The notes: generated from the sequence alone by a model not told the origin. DNA of 64,000 nt from Pedobacter sp. BAL39 (GCF_000170795.1 NZ_ABCM01000014.1:1-64000); one strand, 5' to 3'. Shown: positions 1 to 9,066, counted from the first letter of the stretch. Numbers and translations: made by a program.

Positions 1-491
1 AAGCCAATATTTCGGAGATCCTGAAGGATATGGTGTCTGATTTTCAAGCCGCTGCGGAGCATAAAAAGATCAGCCTGGAGCTTGATGTGCCGGAGAAAGA
101 CCTGAATGCCTACATCGATATGGAGGCTTTTCATAAAATTATCAGTAATCTGCTGGATAATGCCCTGAAGTATGGGGAAAGGAAGGTTCACGTACTGCTT
201 TCACGCCAGAGTTCCAATAACGACTTCTTCCATATTGAGGTGAAAAATGATGGCCCTATTATTCCACGTCAGCTTCATGAGCGCATTTTTGAACCCTTTT
301 ACCGGATGAAGGAGACGGAAATCAAGCCGGGAACAGGCATTGGTCTTTCCCTCGCCAGAGCCTTAGCGGAGCTCCATAATGGCACGCTTTTTATGAGACA
401 TCATACTGACCATTTCAACGTATTTATTATTGAACTGCCAATACACCAAAGCATTGAGTTTAACCTGAAAGGAAAATGGAAAAAGTTCTAA
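1..491 (+). CDS. Sensor histidine kinase, C-terminal part (5' end outside window)
   Basis: The open frame runs in from the left edge (frame of base 3), so only about the last 163 residues are visible. They form a HATPase_c domain: an N-box NLLDNALKY, a degenerate G1 region (NDGPIIP in place of DxGxG), FEPFYRM (F-box) and the G2 box GTGIGLSLA. The NDGPIIP variant is common in Bacteroidota hybrid two-component sensors. The stop lies 16 bp inside the next gene, a receiver-AraC protein, so the two are translationally coupled. Together they equal the C-terminal half of a classical one-piece hybrid two-component regulator, here split in two. The sensor domain cannot be seen. The adjacent sulfatases suggest a carbohydrate sensor, which is inference. 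Confidence 0.9.
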   Translation, partial: ANISEILKDMVSDFQAAAEHKKISLELDVPEKDLNAYIDMEAFHKIISNLLDNALKYGERKVHVLLSRQSSNNDFFHIEVKNDGPIIPRQLHERIFEPFYRMKETEIKPGTGIGLSLARALAELHNGTLFMRHHTDHFNVFIIELPIHQSIEFNLKGKWKKF

Positions 492-1297
492 CCACCACCA
501 CTACTGAAGAAATTCTGGAAATGCCCCGTCAGGTGATCCTCCTGGTAGATGACAATGAAGATATCCTCGACTTCGTTTCTGATGACCTGAGCGAGAAGTA
601 TGAAGTACTGACTGCCACCAATGGGGTAGAGGCACTGGCGCTTCTGCAGACTGAAATCGTGCACCTTGTCGTGAGCGATGTGATGATGCCGGAAATGGAT
701 GGCTTTGAGTTGTGCGACAGGATTAAGTCGGAGTTAGAGTTTAGCCACATTCCTGTGGTATTGCTAACGGCTAAGAACAGCATGCAGTCGAAGATAGAAG
801 GATTGGAGATGGGTGCGGATGCGTACGTGGAGAAACCTTTTTCACCGGAGTTCCTGCAGGTGCAGATTGCTTCTCTTTTGAAAAACAGGAGCAAGATCCA
901 GGCGTATTATTCGAGTTCACCGCTGATCCATATGAAGTCCATGGCTTATTCGAAAGCGGATGAGAGTTTCCTGGGCAAACTCAATGATACGATTTACAAG
1001 AATCTCGATAACCCTGATCTGGATGTGGATCATCTGGCTGATCATATGAACATCAGCAGGCCAACGTTGTACCGCAAGATCAAGTCGATTTCTGACCTGT
1101 CGCCGAACGAGCTGATTAATCTGGCGAGGTTGAAGAAAGCAGCGGAGCTGCTGAATGAAGGAATGCTGAAGATTTATGAGATTTCGGAAATGGTAGGGTA
1201 TAGCTCACAGTCTCATTTCGGGAGGAACTTTGCGAAGCAGTTTGGGATGTCGCCGACGGATTATCTGAATAGCAGGTTGTTGGATAAGCGTAAATAA
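476..1297 (+). CDS. Response regulator with AraC-type DNA-binding domain
   Basis: 273 aa. Residues about 19-130 are a receiver domain: acidic pocket DDNED, phospho-acceptor Asp in VVSDVMMPEMDG, conserved Thr/Lys in LLTAK and VEKPF. Residues about 165-270 are a double HTH of the AraC family (NISRPTLYRKIKSISDLSPNEL, then IYEISEMVGYSSQSHFGRNF and the FGMSPTDYL tail). This start has an AAAGGAAA ribosome-binding stretch at 468-475 and an in-frame stop just upstream (461-463), so it is not a simple frameshift continuation of the kinase. It is the expected partner of the upstream kinase and a likely activator of the polysaccharide-degradation genes to the right. Confidence 0.93.
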   Translation: MEKVLTTTTTEEILEMPRQVILLVDDNEDILDFVSDDLSEKYEVLTATNGVEALALLQTEIVHLVVSDVMMPEMDGFELCDRIKSELEFSHIPVVLLTAKNSMQSKIEGLEMGADAYVEKPFSPEFLQVQIASLLKNRSKIQAYYSSSPLIHMKSMAYSKADESFLGKLNDTIYKNLDNPDLDVDHLADHMNISRPTLYRKIKSISDLSPNELINLARLKKAAELLNEGMLKIYEISEMVGYSSQSHFGRNFAKQFGMSPTDYLNSRLLDKRK

Positions 1298-1358
1298 ATA
1301 TGAATAAGTCGCAATGACTGATTGGTCATTCCAATTTAATGGAACGACCAATAGAATT

Positions 1359-2051
1359 TTATTTTAATCTACCGAACCTACTACTTACCTGTCCCCCTTG
1401 AGTCATTGTTGCGGCGAAAGGGCCGGCGGTGATTACACGTCTCCAACTCCCATCTGGTAACCATTCTGTAATCCAATATTGATATCCAACAAAGTTGCCA
1501 TCGTATTGTAGTACCCATATCGGTACAGGTGCAGATGTACCTGATCCCCAGTAGCCATTGACTCCATTTTTTGAACACCATACATCACCGGCTTTCGTAA
1601 ACTCAACGAAAGCACCTGAAGCGTTGCTTTGGGGTGAATTTGAAGTCCATAACACAGTTGCAGGATTGTTACCATTTTCTTTGTATAAATTTAGGTTGCC
1701 ATCGGTCTCGATTCTCAGCGTGTATTGGCCAGTTCTGGCAATAGGGTTATTGGTTGTGTAATATCTTTGGCTAGCCAAAGACGCAAGAATTAACGCGGTG
1801 CCCAATGTATTAGGTTCAACTGGTGTAAAAGGGAGATCTGAAGCACTATTAACCCCCTGAATGATTTCAGCCTCCGGTACAATGCTTCCGGGAGCGTAGT
1901 AACTGCCAAATTCTTTAGAATACATCAGTGTTGGCTTTTCTTGTATCTCAACTGTTTCGGCTTTTTTCTTAACAGTTATCGTTTCTTTTTTACTACATGA
2001 CTGTACTGCTAGCGCTAAGAACGCAAGAGCGGTAATTTTAAAAACTTTCAT
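1359..2051 (-). CDS. Lipoprotein with bulb-type lectin-like repeats
   Basis: 230 aa. A signal sequence ends in a lipobox-like AVQSC at residue 19, followed by a Lys/Glu-rich linker. The C-terminal half carries recognisable versions of the bulb-type (mannose-binding) lectin motif QxDxNxVxY: IETDGNLNLY and LQYDGNFVGY, with an LWTSNS strand between them. This family folds as a beta-prism and binds mannose-type sugars. Here the key residues are partly degenerate (T for Q, N and G near V), so binding is not certain. The gene is alone and converges on the AraC-type regulator. The upstream region is very AT-rich. A surface glycan-binding role is inference from the lectin motif and the neighbouring sulfatase locus. 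Confidence 0.7.
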   Translation of the reverse strand: MKVFKITALAFLALAVQSCSKKETITVKKKAETVEIQEKPTLMYSKEFGSYYAPGSIVPEAEIIQGVNSASDLPFTPVEPNTLGTALILASLASQRYYTTNNPIARTGQYTLRIETDGNLNLYKENGNNPATVLWTSNSPQSNASGAFVEFTKAGDVWCSKNGVNGYWGSGTSAPVPIWVLQYDGNFVGYQYWITEWLPDGSWRRVITAGPFAATMTQGGQVSSRFGRLK

Positions 2052-2337
2052 ATTTTTTTTTGTTAAATTTATCTATGCAATTTTAATACAAAAAATATTT
2101 AATTTAATATTTTAATAAGTAATATTTCTATTACTTATTTTTATAGTATTTTAGAATTATTCATGTGATGAGAATCATGTTTTTTCTCAATGAAATTATT
2201 ATACACTTCTGTTCAACAAGTGAGTTAGCAGTTTTCATATCATCCCTAGTGCCTGTTGTTGTGATTTAATGATTCAAAGGTCGTTGATTTAATTTTCAAC
2301 AATACGTTATTCAACTGGGGCTCGCGTAAAAAGACTT

Positions 2338-2577
2338 TTAACAATTCATAAATTCAAATCCATTATTTGCAGCAATGGTGATTAATGGACTGACGTTGTC
2401 TTTAAATTTGGTATTTAATTCATGGTCATCCAGGTGATCAAAATCCGATAGATCCGGAATGAAGGTCAGGTAATCTTGTAGCAGTTTTTCCGTATTTCTA
2501 TTCAAAGCATTTGTCAGTATGGTTTTTACGCCGAGTAATTGCAGTTCGAAGTAAGGCTCGAAGTGATGGTTTCCATA
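2338..2577 (-). pseudogene. 3' remnant of an HNH-nuclease-family paralogue
   Basis: Read on the minus strand, this stretch encodes about 78 residues ending FKDNVSPLITIAANNGFEFM-N-C-stop. They match almost residue for residue the C-terminus of the intact HNH gene at 9067-10149 (LLQDYLTFIPD, NTEKLL, SPLITIAANNGFEF). An in-frame stop (tag, minus strand, 2578-2580) cuts the frame, and no HNH motif lies upstream, so only the 3' end survives. DNA identity to the intact copy is roughly three quarters by eye, so this is an old paralogue and not a fresh duplication. Bases 2052-2337 and 2578-2743 show no gene. Confidence 0.8.
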
Positions 2578-2743
2578 CTAAATCGTTTCATGCCATTGAG
2601 TACTAAATCCGGCAGCGGACTGGACCTCTCGCAGGTCATTACCCTCAGTCAGAATCTGGACGCATCACCCATCTCATCCACACCAAATACATTTGCCAGA
2701 ATTGGAGTGAAAATTGTTGGAACTCCGGAATTGATCTACTCAG

Positions 2744-3910
2744 ATGTTTGGAAAATTAACAGATAAAACGAAAATACTCAGCTGCGCTTTATTCCTTTTA
2801 ACGGGCATGCTATCGGCATCCGCCCAGACTCTTGATAAAAAGCAGCTTTTAGCGGACATCAAGGCACACCAGAAGGCGGTGCTGGTAAAAGATGATTTCT
2901 GGATTAGGGATCCCTACATCATCCTGGGGCCCGACGACCATTATTATCTGACGGGAACCACACAGATGCCGGAGTTATCTTTTAATGAAGCCATAAAATA
3001 CAATGTGGGCCTCGGAGATTCCAGCCTGGTGGGATGGAAAATGAGGGTATGGAAAAGTAAGGACCTGGTGGCCTGGGATGAGATGAAGGTCCCCTTCGAC
3101 CTGAGCACCGGTTTCTGGGCAAAAGAGCAGCCAGCGGCATTTACAGAGGTTCCGCAATCTACCTGGCATTTATGGGCACCTGAACTGCATTTTATCAATG
3201 GCAGATGGATGTTTCTGCATACCACACCTGCACCGGTAAAAGGGGGAGCTAACTTTGGCATCAGTACCGGCGACAAGCTGGAGCCTCCCTTTGAATTCCC
3301 TTTAGGGACTTTATTTAAAGACAAACACGACCCTTCACTTATACAGGATACCGATGGAAAAATCTATCTGATCTACGGCAACACCCAAATTGTGGAGCTG
3401 AGCAAAGACCTGAAAAGTTTTGTCGGACAACCCGAGTTCATCTATCCATCTACCTTGCGCGATATGCCAAATGGCAAAAAGGAAAAGGGCATCGGGCATG
3501 AAGGGGTGGCCATTAAAAAGATCGGCAGCAAATATGTGCAGTTCGGCACCGGCTGGTCTACCAATGCCGGGCGCAAAGGAAGTTATAACCTGTATTATGC
3601 CCTTGCCGATAACGTTAAAGGCCCTTATGGCTCCAGACAGTTTGCGGGTCGTTTTTTAGGGCATGGCACTCCTTTTCAGGATAGAGAGGGGCGTTGGTGG
3701 TGTACCGCCTTTTTTAATGCAAATGTGCCCCCGCTGGATAAGCAGGGGATCAGAACCAGGGATTTAAGCGTTACTGCACAAACGATCAACCAGCAAGGAC
3801 TGACGCTGGTTCCGCTGGATGTCAGGGTTTTAAAAGATGGAACTGTCAGCATCAAAGCCTTAGATCCAGACTATGCCTTCCCCGGTCCGGATGAAGTACA
3901 AAAGTTTTAA
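2744..3910 (+). CDS. Secreted family-43-like glycoside hydrolase (five-bladed beta-propeller)
   Basis: 388 aa with a signal peptide (hydrophobic core LSCALFLLTGMLSASA, then Q). The mature part shows hallmarks of GH43/GH117-type propellers: WIRDPYIILGPDDHYYLTGTT (blade 1, candidate catalytic base Asp), HLWAPELHF, HDPSLIQDTDGKIYLIYG and GHEGVAIKKIGSKY. Length fits a single catalytic domain with no attached binding module. It ends 3 bp from the convergent stop of the sulfatase on the other strand. Together with three sulfatases it suggests stepwise breakdown of a sulfated polysaccharide. The exact linkage cleaved cannot be read from the sequence. Confidence 0.82.
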   Translation: MFGKLTDKTKILSCALFLLTGMLSASAQTLDKKQLLADIKAHQKAVLVKDDFWIRDPYIILGPDDHYYLTGTTQMPELSFNEAIKYNVGLGDSSLVGWKMRVWKSKDLVAWDEMKVPFDLSTGFWAKEQPAAFTEVPQSTWHLWAPELHFINGRWMFLHTTPAPVKGGANFGISTGDKLEPPFEFPLGTLFKDKHDPSLIQDTDGKIYLIYGNTQIVELSKDLKSFVGQPEFIYPSTLRDMPNGKKEKGIGHEGVAIKKIGSKYVQFGTGWSTNAGRKGSYNLYYALADNVKGPYGSRQFAGRFLGHGTPFQDREGRWWCTAFFNANVPPLDKQGIRTRDLSVTAQTINQQGLTLVPLDVRVLKDGTVSIKALDPDYAFPGPDEVQKF

Positions 3911-3912
3911 CA

Positions 3913-5973
3913 TCATAAGGTGTTGAACGTGACATCATCTACCCAAACCACGTTGCCAGCTTCCAGTTTGCCAAAGTAGAGGCCGATCCTATAATTGCCG
4001 TCTGCGGGTATTTCAACAGATGAAAAGTTACCCGATCCTGTTTGCGTATCCACCAGGAATTCCTGGTCAATCACCTTGTGGAAGTCGCCCCCTGCTTTTT
4101 CCAGTCTGACGAGTATGGTGCTTTTCTGATTTCCCCTGGCTTTGAGGCCGATGTTGAATTTCTCTCCTTTTTTTGCCTGAAAAGGCCAGGCAAGCATCAC
4201 TCCGTTTGGTCTTTCAGTTGGTTTGATCATATTGACCTTCAGTGCGTTTTTTCCGGAGATGCGACCTGTGGTGTCAATTTCTGCAAGTGCCTCCGCATGG
4301 GTGTCTTTGTTCAGCTTCCAGCCACCCAGCAGATCATCGAAACTGCCATTGATCACCCTTTTGTGTTCCTGTATACGGGCACCATACCCTTTGGTGCTCA
4401 GCGGAAATACGTCCACCCGCTTGCCCCATTGTTGCCATTCTGCATACATCGCCTTTAAACGTTCAGGTTCAGCCTTGGAGCAGTCGTTCATTTCAATAGG
4501 ATCAGCATCCAGGTCATAAAGACGCAGTGTATTGGGATCAAACTCCGCATTCTCCGGTGTGCTGGCCACCAGTTTCCACTTGCCATCCCTGAAGGCGATG
4601 TTGGCCTCATGTTCCCAGAATATCTTGCCCCGCTCCATAGGTTTGCCGGTAAAGGCAGCACTGATCGACTTACCTTCCAATGGAATGATCTGATGTCCAT
4701 TAAATGTGGCCGGGTAGGAGGCCCTGGCGACATCCACACAAGTAGCCATGATGTCAGATAAATTGCCATAACCCTTCACAAAAGAGTTGTTGAGTTGCTG
4801 ACTGATGCCTGCAGGCCAGTGTACGATCAGCGGTGTTTCAATTCCACCTTCAAAGGTGTAATGTTTGTATTCCTTAAAAGGGGTGCTGCTGAGGTTCGCC
4901 CAGTTGATGCGGTAACTCTCGAAGGTATCCGCTTCGCCGGTCAGTTCTTTGGAGGCACCGCTGCTGATGAATTCAGCACAGGCACCGTTGTCGCTCAGGA
5001 AAAATATCAGTGTGTTGTCCAGCTGGTCTTCGGCTTTTAGTTTTGCAATGATCCGGCCGATGCCCTGGTCCATGATGTCGATCTGCGCAGCATAGATGGC
5101 CATTCTCTTCGCCATCTTTTCCTGTTGATCTTTGGATAGCTTGTCCCATGCAGGAACATCAGGATCTCTTGCTGACATCGGCATGCCTGGCGGGAAAAGC
5201 CCCATTTTTACCTGGCGCTCATAACGTTCTTTCCGCATCAGGTCCCAGCCTTTCTGATAGGTGTCCTTATACTTGTCGATGTCTTTTTGTAATGCATGCA
5301 ATGGCCAGTGCGGTGAGGTATAGGCCACATACATGAACATCGGTTTTTCTGGCTGTGCAGTGAAATGATCGCCGATAAACTTTACGCTAGTGTCGCTGAT
5401 GGCATTGGTCAGGTAGAAATCTTCCGGTGCCTGGTAGCGTCGATTGTCGCTGTACAGTTCCGGTGTGAAGTAGTTTGCCCCTCCGGGGATGATGCCGAAA
5501 TAGCGGTTAAAGCCGCGCTGTTTCGGCCAGTTGTCTTTCACATTGCCATCAATCTTTCTTTCATTGGTCAGGTGCCATTTCCCGGTCATGTAGGTCCCGT
5601 AACCGGCAGTGCGCAGTACTTCTGCTATCGTGACGCTGTTGTTGTTCAGGTTGCCGCTATAGGCGGGGGTGCCCATATCAGCAGCAGCCATCCAGCCCAT
5701 TCCTGCCTGGTGCGGGTAAACCCCGGTCATCAGGGATGCACGGGTAGGACAGCAGCGGGCGGCGTTATAGAATTGTTTGAACCGGATTCCTGTTGCTGCC
5801 AGGCCATCGATATGAGGTGTTTTTATTTCTCCTCCATAACTGCCGATATCAGAATAGCCCATGTCATCTGCCATGATGAGAATGATGTTCGGCTGCTTTT
5901 TCTGTGCAGTTACAGGTGTGGTACTCAATGCCCATAAAAAAAGGCAGCTCATGATTTGTATTGCAATTTTCAT
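3913..5973 (-). CDS. Secreted S1-family sulfatase with C-terminal beta-sandwich module
   Basis: About 686 aa from the start chosen here; an in-frame ATG at 5988 would add five residues (MVTRT) before the natural signal peptide MKIAIQIMSCLFLWAL. Sulfatase hallmarks: metal-site PNIILIMADDMGYSDIG and the formylglycine motif RCCPTRASLMTG (C-x-P-x-R), with LSDNGA further on. After the sulfatase fold (to about residue 530) comes about 145 aa resembling a CBM4/9-like carbohydrate-binding sandwich (INGSFDDLLGGWKL ... WVDDVTF). It would remove sulfate esters from a glycan in the periplasm or at the cell surface once the Cys is oxidised to formylglycine. It is divergent from the next sulfatase pair across a shared 200-bp promoter region. 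Confidence 0.92.
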   Translation of the reverse strand: MKIAIQIMSCLFLWALSTTPVTAQKKQPNIILIMADDMGYSDIGSYGGEIKTPHIDGLAATGIRFKQFYNAARCCPTRASLMTGVYPHQAGMGWMAAADMGTPAYSGNLNNNSVTIAEVLRTAGYGTYMTGKWHLTNERKIDGNVKDNWPKQRGFNRYFGIIPGGANYFTPELYSDNRRYQAPEDFYLTNAISDTSVKFIGDHFTAQPEKPMFMYVAYTSPHWPLHALQKDIDKYKDTYQKGWDLMRKERYERQVKMGLFPPGMPMSARDPDVPAWDKLSKDQQEKMAKRMAIYAAQIDIMDQGIGRIIAKLKAEDQLDNTLIFFLSDNGACAEFISSGASKELTGEADTFESYRINWANLSSTPFKEYKHYTFEGGIETPLIVHWPAGISQQLNNSFVKGYGNLSDIMATCVDVARASYPATFNGHQIIPLEGKSISAAFTGKPMERGKIFWEHEANIAFRDGKWKLVASTPENAEFDPNTLRLYDLDADPIEMNDCSKAEPERLKAMYAEWQQWGKRVDVFPLSTKGYGARIQEHKRVINGSFDDLLGGWKLNKDTHAEALAEIDTTGRISGKNALKVNMIKPTERPNGVMLAWPFQAKKGEKFNIGLKARGNQKSTILVRLEKAGGDFHKVIDQEFLVDTQTGSGNFSSVEIPADGNYRIGLYFGKLEAGNVVWVDDVTFNTL

Positions 5974-6000
5974 AGTCCTCGTAACCAAAGATATAAAAAT

Positions 6001-6021
6001 CTACCAGTCTAATAGACTATG
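6001..6021. promoter_or_regulatory. Operator-like repeat, copy 1, with 13-bp palindrome
   Basis: A 21-bp element beginning CTACCAGT and ending TATG recurs at 6144-6164 with 17 of 21 identical positions. This copy contains a perfect odd palindrome AGTCTA-A-TAGACT (6006-6018). It sits just upstream of the minus-strand sulfatase start. This looks like a transcription-factor binding site shared by the two divergent promoters; the factor is unknown. Confidence 0.55.
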
Positions 6022-6111
6022 CTTGCCTGAAAAGACAGTTGATCAGGCGAATGCGGTTTAATCGGCTATTCGGCAGTCAACTGCAACAAACATTGTTGTT
6101 ACACACTAAAA

Positions 6112-6142
6112 TTTGATACTATGTTTTTAATATTTTAATTTG
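6112..6142 (+). promoter_or_regulatory. Predicted Bacteroidota promoter of the plus-strand sulfatase pair
   Basis: A -33 box TTTG (6112-6115) is followed after 19 bp by TTAATTTG (6135-6142), one mismatch from the -7 consensus TAnnTTTG. The predicted transcription start, near 6150, falls inside the second operator-like repeat. Confidence 0.55.
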
Positions 6143-6143
6143 A

Positions 6144-6164
6144 CTACCAGTTGAGTAGATTATG
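6144..6164. promoter_or_regulatory. Operator-like repeat, copy 2
   Basis: Second copy of the 21-bp element (CTACCAGT...GTAG...TATG) found at 6001-6021, in the same orientation. The internal palindrome is degenerate here. Its position over the predicted transcription start of the plus-strand sulfatase genes would suit a repressor, though this is inference. Confidence 0.5.
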
Positions 6165-6178
6165 TTTACACCATCAAT

Positions 6179-7573
6179 ATGAAATACAACCAGCGATTCT
6201 CTTTGTTCATTGGCTTTGGGTTATTTGCCGGCTGCCTGTCTGCATCCGGACAGGTTAAGCAGGCAAAGCAGGAACCATCACCACCAAATATCATCATCAT
6301 CCTGACGGATGATATGGGCTACGGCGATGTAGCGACATTTGGCGGCAATTTTGTGCAGACTCCTAATATCGACAGGATTGCCTCCAGCGGACTTAAACTT
6401 AACCAGTATTACAGCGGCGCACCGATATGTTCGCCTTCCAGGGCGAGCCTGCTTACGGGCATGAATCCCGGCAGGTGGAATTTTACCACATTTCTGGATA
6501 CCAAAAAACACAATAGAAATGCAGAACAGATTGACTTTCTGAGTACCGATGCGCCCTCAATGGCGAGGTTCTTTCAAGAAGCTGGATACGCGACCGGGCA
6601 TTTTGGCAAATGGCATATGGGCGGTGGACGTGATGTGACCGGAGCCCCTACGTTTGACCAGTATGGCATTGATGAACATGTGAGTACTTATGAAAGCCCG
6701 GAACCTGATCCGGCCATCACGGCAACCAACTGGATCTGGTCTGATCAGGACAGCATCAAACGTTGGGACAGAACTAAATATTTTGTAGACAAGACCCTCG
6801 ATTTCATGAAGCGCCATAAAGGGACGCCTTGTTTCGTGAACCTCTGGCCTGATGATGTGCATACGCCATGGGTGCCCCGCAGTGGTGATGAGTTTAACGG
6901 CAAGTTCCCGATGGACCCACAAGAGGAGGAAGCCTTTAAAGGGGTGCTGAAAACCTATGATGTGCAGATTGGCAGGCTGCTCGACGGACTGCAGGAGCTG
7001 GGCCTTGCTGAAAATACGATCATCATCTTTACCAGTGATAATGGCCCGGCACCAAGCTTCAGGGGAAGCAGGACCGGCGGGTTCAGAGGGGCCAAGGCTT
7101 CCTTGTACGAAGGTGGCATCCGCATGCCGTTTATCATCAGCTGGCCGGGACATACCCCGGCAGGTAAAACAGATGATCGCTCGGAGCTGAATGCGACCGA
7201 CCTATTACCTTCGCTCGCTAAACTCAGCGGCGTAAAGCTGCCTGACAGCTACGCTGGTGATGGCATAGACCGCTCTGATCTCCTGCTGGGCAAATCTTCG
7301 TTGAGAAAAAAAGACATGTACTGGGAGTATGGCCGGAATGATATTGCTTACAACTATCCTAAAGGGCGCGACAGGAGTCCGAGACTGGCCATACGCTCTG
7401 GTGAATGGAAGCTCCTGATGGACAGTGATGGCAGTAAGGTTGAACTGTACAACATCATCAGGGATGCTAAAGAAACCACCAACCTTGAAGCCAGCGAGGC
7501 AAAAATAAAAAAGCAGCTGAGTGATAAGCTGATCACCTGGTGGAAGTCGCTCCCCAAATTACCCAGAAACTAA
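6179..7573 (+). CDS. Secreted S1-family sulfatase
   Basis: 464 aa with signal peptide (FSLFIGFGLFAGCLSASGQ; the Cys may be a lipobox). Metal-binding PNIIIILTDDMGYGD, the formylglycine motif CSPSRASLLTG (C-x-P-S-R) at about residue 84, GKWHMGG and FTSDNGPAP mark a complete S1 arylsulfatase-type enzyme of usual length without extra modules. It is followed after 37 bp by another sulfatase on the same strand, so the two are probably one transcript from the promoter at 6112-6142. Role: removal of sulfate groups from a carbohydrate. The position specificity cannot be told. Confidence 0.93.
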   Translation: MKYNQRFSLFIGFGLFAGCLSASGQVKQAKQEPSPPNIIIILTDDMGYGDVATFGGNFVQTPNIDRIASSGLKLNQYYSGAPICSPSRASLLTGMNPGRWNFTTFLDTKKHNRNAEQIDFLSTDAPSMARFFQEAGYATGHFGKWHMGGGRDVTGAPTFDQYGIDEHVSTYESPEPDPAITATNWIWSDQDSIKRWDRTKYFVDKTLDFMKRHKGTPCFVNLWPDDVHTPWVPRSGDEFNGKFPMDPQEEEAFKGVLKTYDVQIGRLLDGLQELGLAENTIIIFTSDNGPAPSFRGSRTGGFRGAKASLYEGGIRMPFIISWPGHTPAGKTDDRSELNATDLLPSLAKLSGVKLPDSYAGDGIDRSDLLLGKSSLRKKDMYWEYGRNDIAYNYPKGRDRSPRLAIRSGEWKLLMDSDGSKVELYNIIRDAKETTNLEASEAKIKKQLSDKLITWWKSLPKLPRN

Positions 7574-7610
7574 TATATCCGCAATAAAATCAACCAAGGT
7601 CATCGTCGCC

Positions 7611-9047
7611 ATGAAAATCAAATCTAAACTGTTGCCACTTTGTGCTGTCATTGCTTTATTGATTTCCGCACAGTCATTTACAAAAAATAATACGGAGGAT
7701 AACCAGGATAAACCTCAGGTTAAGCCTTCAAAACCGAACATTGTGATCATCATGTCGGATGACCTGGACAGCAGGCAGCTGAGCTGTTATGGCGGCAAAA
7801 ACCTGCAGACCACAAATATTGATGCGCTGGCTGCTGAAGGGATGAAATTCCAACAGACGATGTGTTCTGAAGCGATGTGCGTCCCAACAAGGGCTTCCTT
7901 GTTTACCGGTCTTTACCCAATGAGACATGGTTCTTTTCAGAACCATAAGCCGGTATATGATACTGGTCTGCAAAGTATTTGTCAGTATCTGAAAGCGCAG
8001 GACTATCGTGTAGCGCTGACTGGAAAAGACCATAGCACTAAACCTCAATCGGTATTCCCCTTCGAAATTGTCAAGGGATTCCAGAAGGACTGCGTGTCTC
8101 CAAATGATGATTATCAGCTTGACAGCATCAGATCTTACATCACCAGGAAGAATGCTGATCCGTTCTGTCTTTTTATCATGAGCATCAACCCGCATGCGCC
8201 ATGGGTATCGGGCGATGCGAGTGAATTTGATCCTGACAAGGTGATTCTGCCGGCACACATGGTGGATACCAAAAGTGTGCGTGCCATCTACTGTAAATAT
8301 CTTGCTGAGGTGAGACGGTTGGATAATCAGGTGGGAGACGTCAGAAAGTTGCTGAAAGAAACGGGACAGGACGAGAATACGATTTTCATATTTCTCGGTG
8401 AACAGGGGCCACAGTTTCCTGGTGGTAAATGGACTTTGTATGATAACGGGCTGCGGAGCTCCATGATTGTAAAATGGCCTGGAAAAGTTAAGGCTAATGT
8501 GACTACGGATGCGATTGTGCAATATGAGGACATTACGCCTACCTTGGTTGATATTGCAGGTGGGAAGGCGATCAAAGATCTGGATGGACGCAGCTTTCTG
8601 AATGTGCTTACGGGTAAAAGCAACTCGCACCGTACTGAAGCTTTTGGAATCCATAACAATATTCCTGAAGGAACTCCTTATCCAATGAGATCGGTCCGCG
8701 ATCAGCGGTACAAGCTGGTCATGAACCTTTTGTCTGATCAGCCTTACTACATCAAATACATGATGAATCCTGCCAATAAAAACAGCTATTGGAATGAGTG
8801 GGTTTCTTTGTCGGATTCTTCGGCAAAGGTCAAATACCTGGTGGATAGAATTACCACAAGGCCAAGGGTAGAGCTTTATGATCTGCAGAAAGATCCGGAT
8901 GAACTGAATAATATTGCTGGAGATGGGAAGAATGAGCAGCTGGTGAATGGGTACGAAACGAAGTTGAAAAAATGGATGGAACAGCAGGGTGATGAGGGCG
9001 CGGCTGTGGATCATGTATATCCGAAGAAGAATCGGAATCAGCGGTAG
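7611..9047 (+). CDS. Exported S1-family sulfatase (heparan/iduronate-sulfatase-like)
   Basis: 478 aa. N-terminal signal peptide (LLPLCAVIALLISAQS). Sulfatase features: PNIVIIMSDDLDSRQLSCYGG, the formylglycine motif CVPTRASLFTGLYP (C-x-P-T-R), TGKDH, and a late Tyr-rich C-terminal part. The MSDDLDSRQ version of the metal site resembles the subgroup that contains N-sulfoglucosamine and iduronate sulfatases, but substrate is not proven. It lies 37 bp downstream of another sulfatase. A long open frame on the opposite strand overlaps it but carries no recognisable protein and is a coding shadow. Confidence 0.92.
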   Translation: MKIKSKLLPLCAVIALLISAQSFTKNNTEDNQDKPQVKPSKPNIVIIMSDDLDSRQLSCYGGKNLQTTNIDALAAEGMKFQQTMCSEAMCVPTRASLFTGLYPMRHGSFQNHKPVYDTGLQSICQYLKAQDYRVALTGKDHSTKPQSVFPFEIVKGFQKDCVSPNDDYQLDSIRSYITRKNADPFCLFIMSINPHAPWVSGDASEFDPDKVILPAHMVDTKSVRAIYCKYLAEVRRLDNQVGDVRKLLKETGQDENTIFIFLGEQGPQFPGGKWTLYDNGLRSSMIVKWPGKVKANVTTDAIVQYEDITPTLVDIAGGKAIKDLDGRSFLNVLTGKSNSHRTEAFGIHNNIPEGTPYPMRSVRDQRYKLVMNLLSDQPYYIKYMMNPANKNSYWNEWVSLSDSSAKVKYLVDRITTRPRVELYDLQKDPDELNNIAGDGKNEQLVNGYETKLKKWMEQQGDEGAAVDHVYPKKNRNQR

Positions 9048-9066
9048 TATTTTTGTTCTTTTCTTG

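Noticed and set aside
2539..2766. 75-codon frame on the plus strand
   Set aside because: Overlaps the HNH remnant on the other strand and the start of the GH43-like gene; no domain is seen.
5365..5937. Open frame of 190 codons on the plus strand
   Set aside because: Antisense to the sulfatase at 3913-5973, Cys/His-rich translation without motifs, typical coding shadow.
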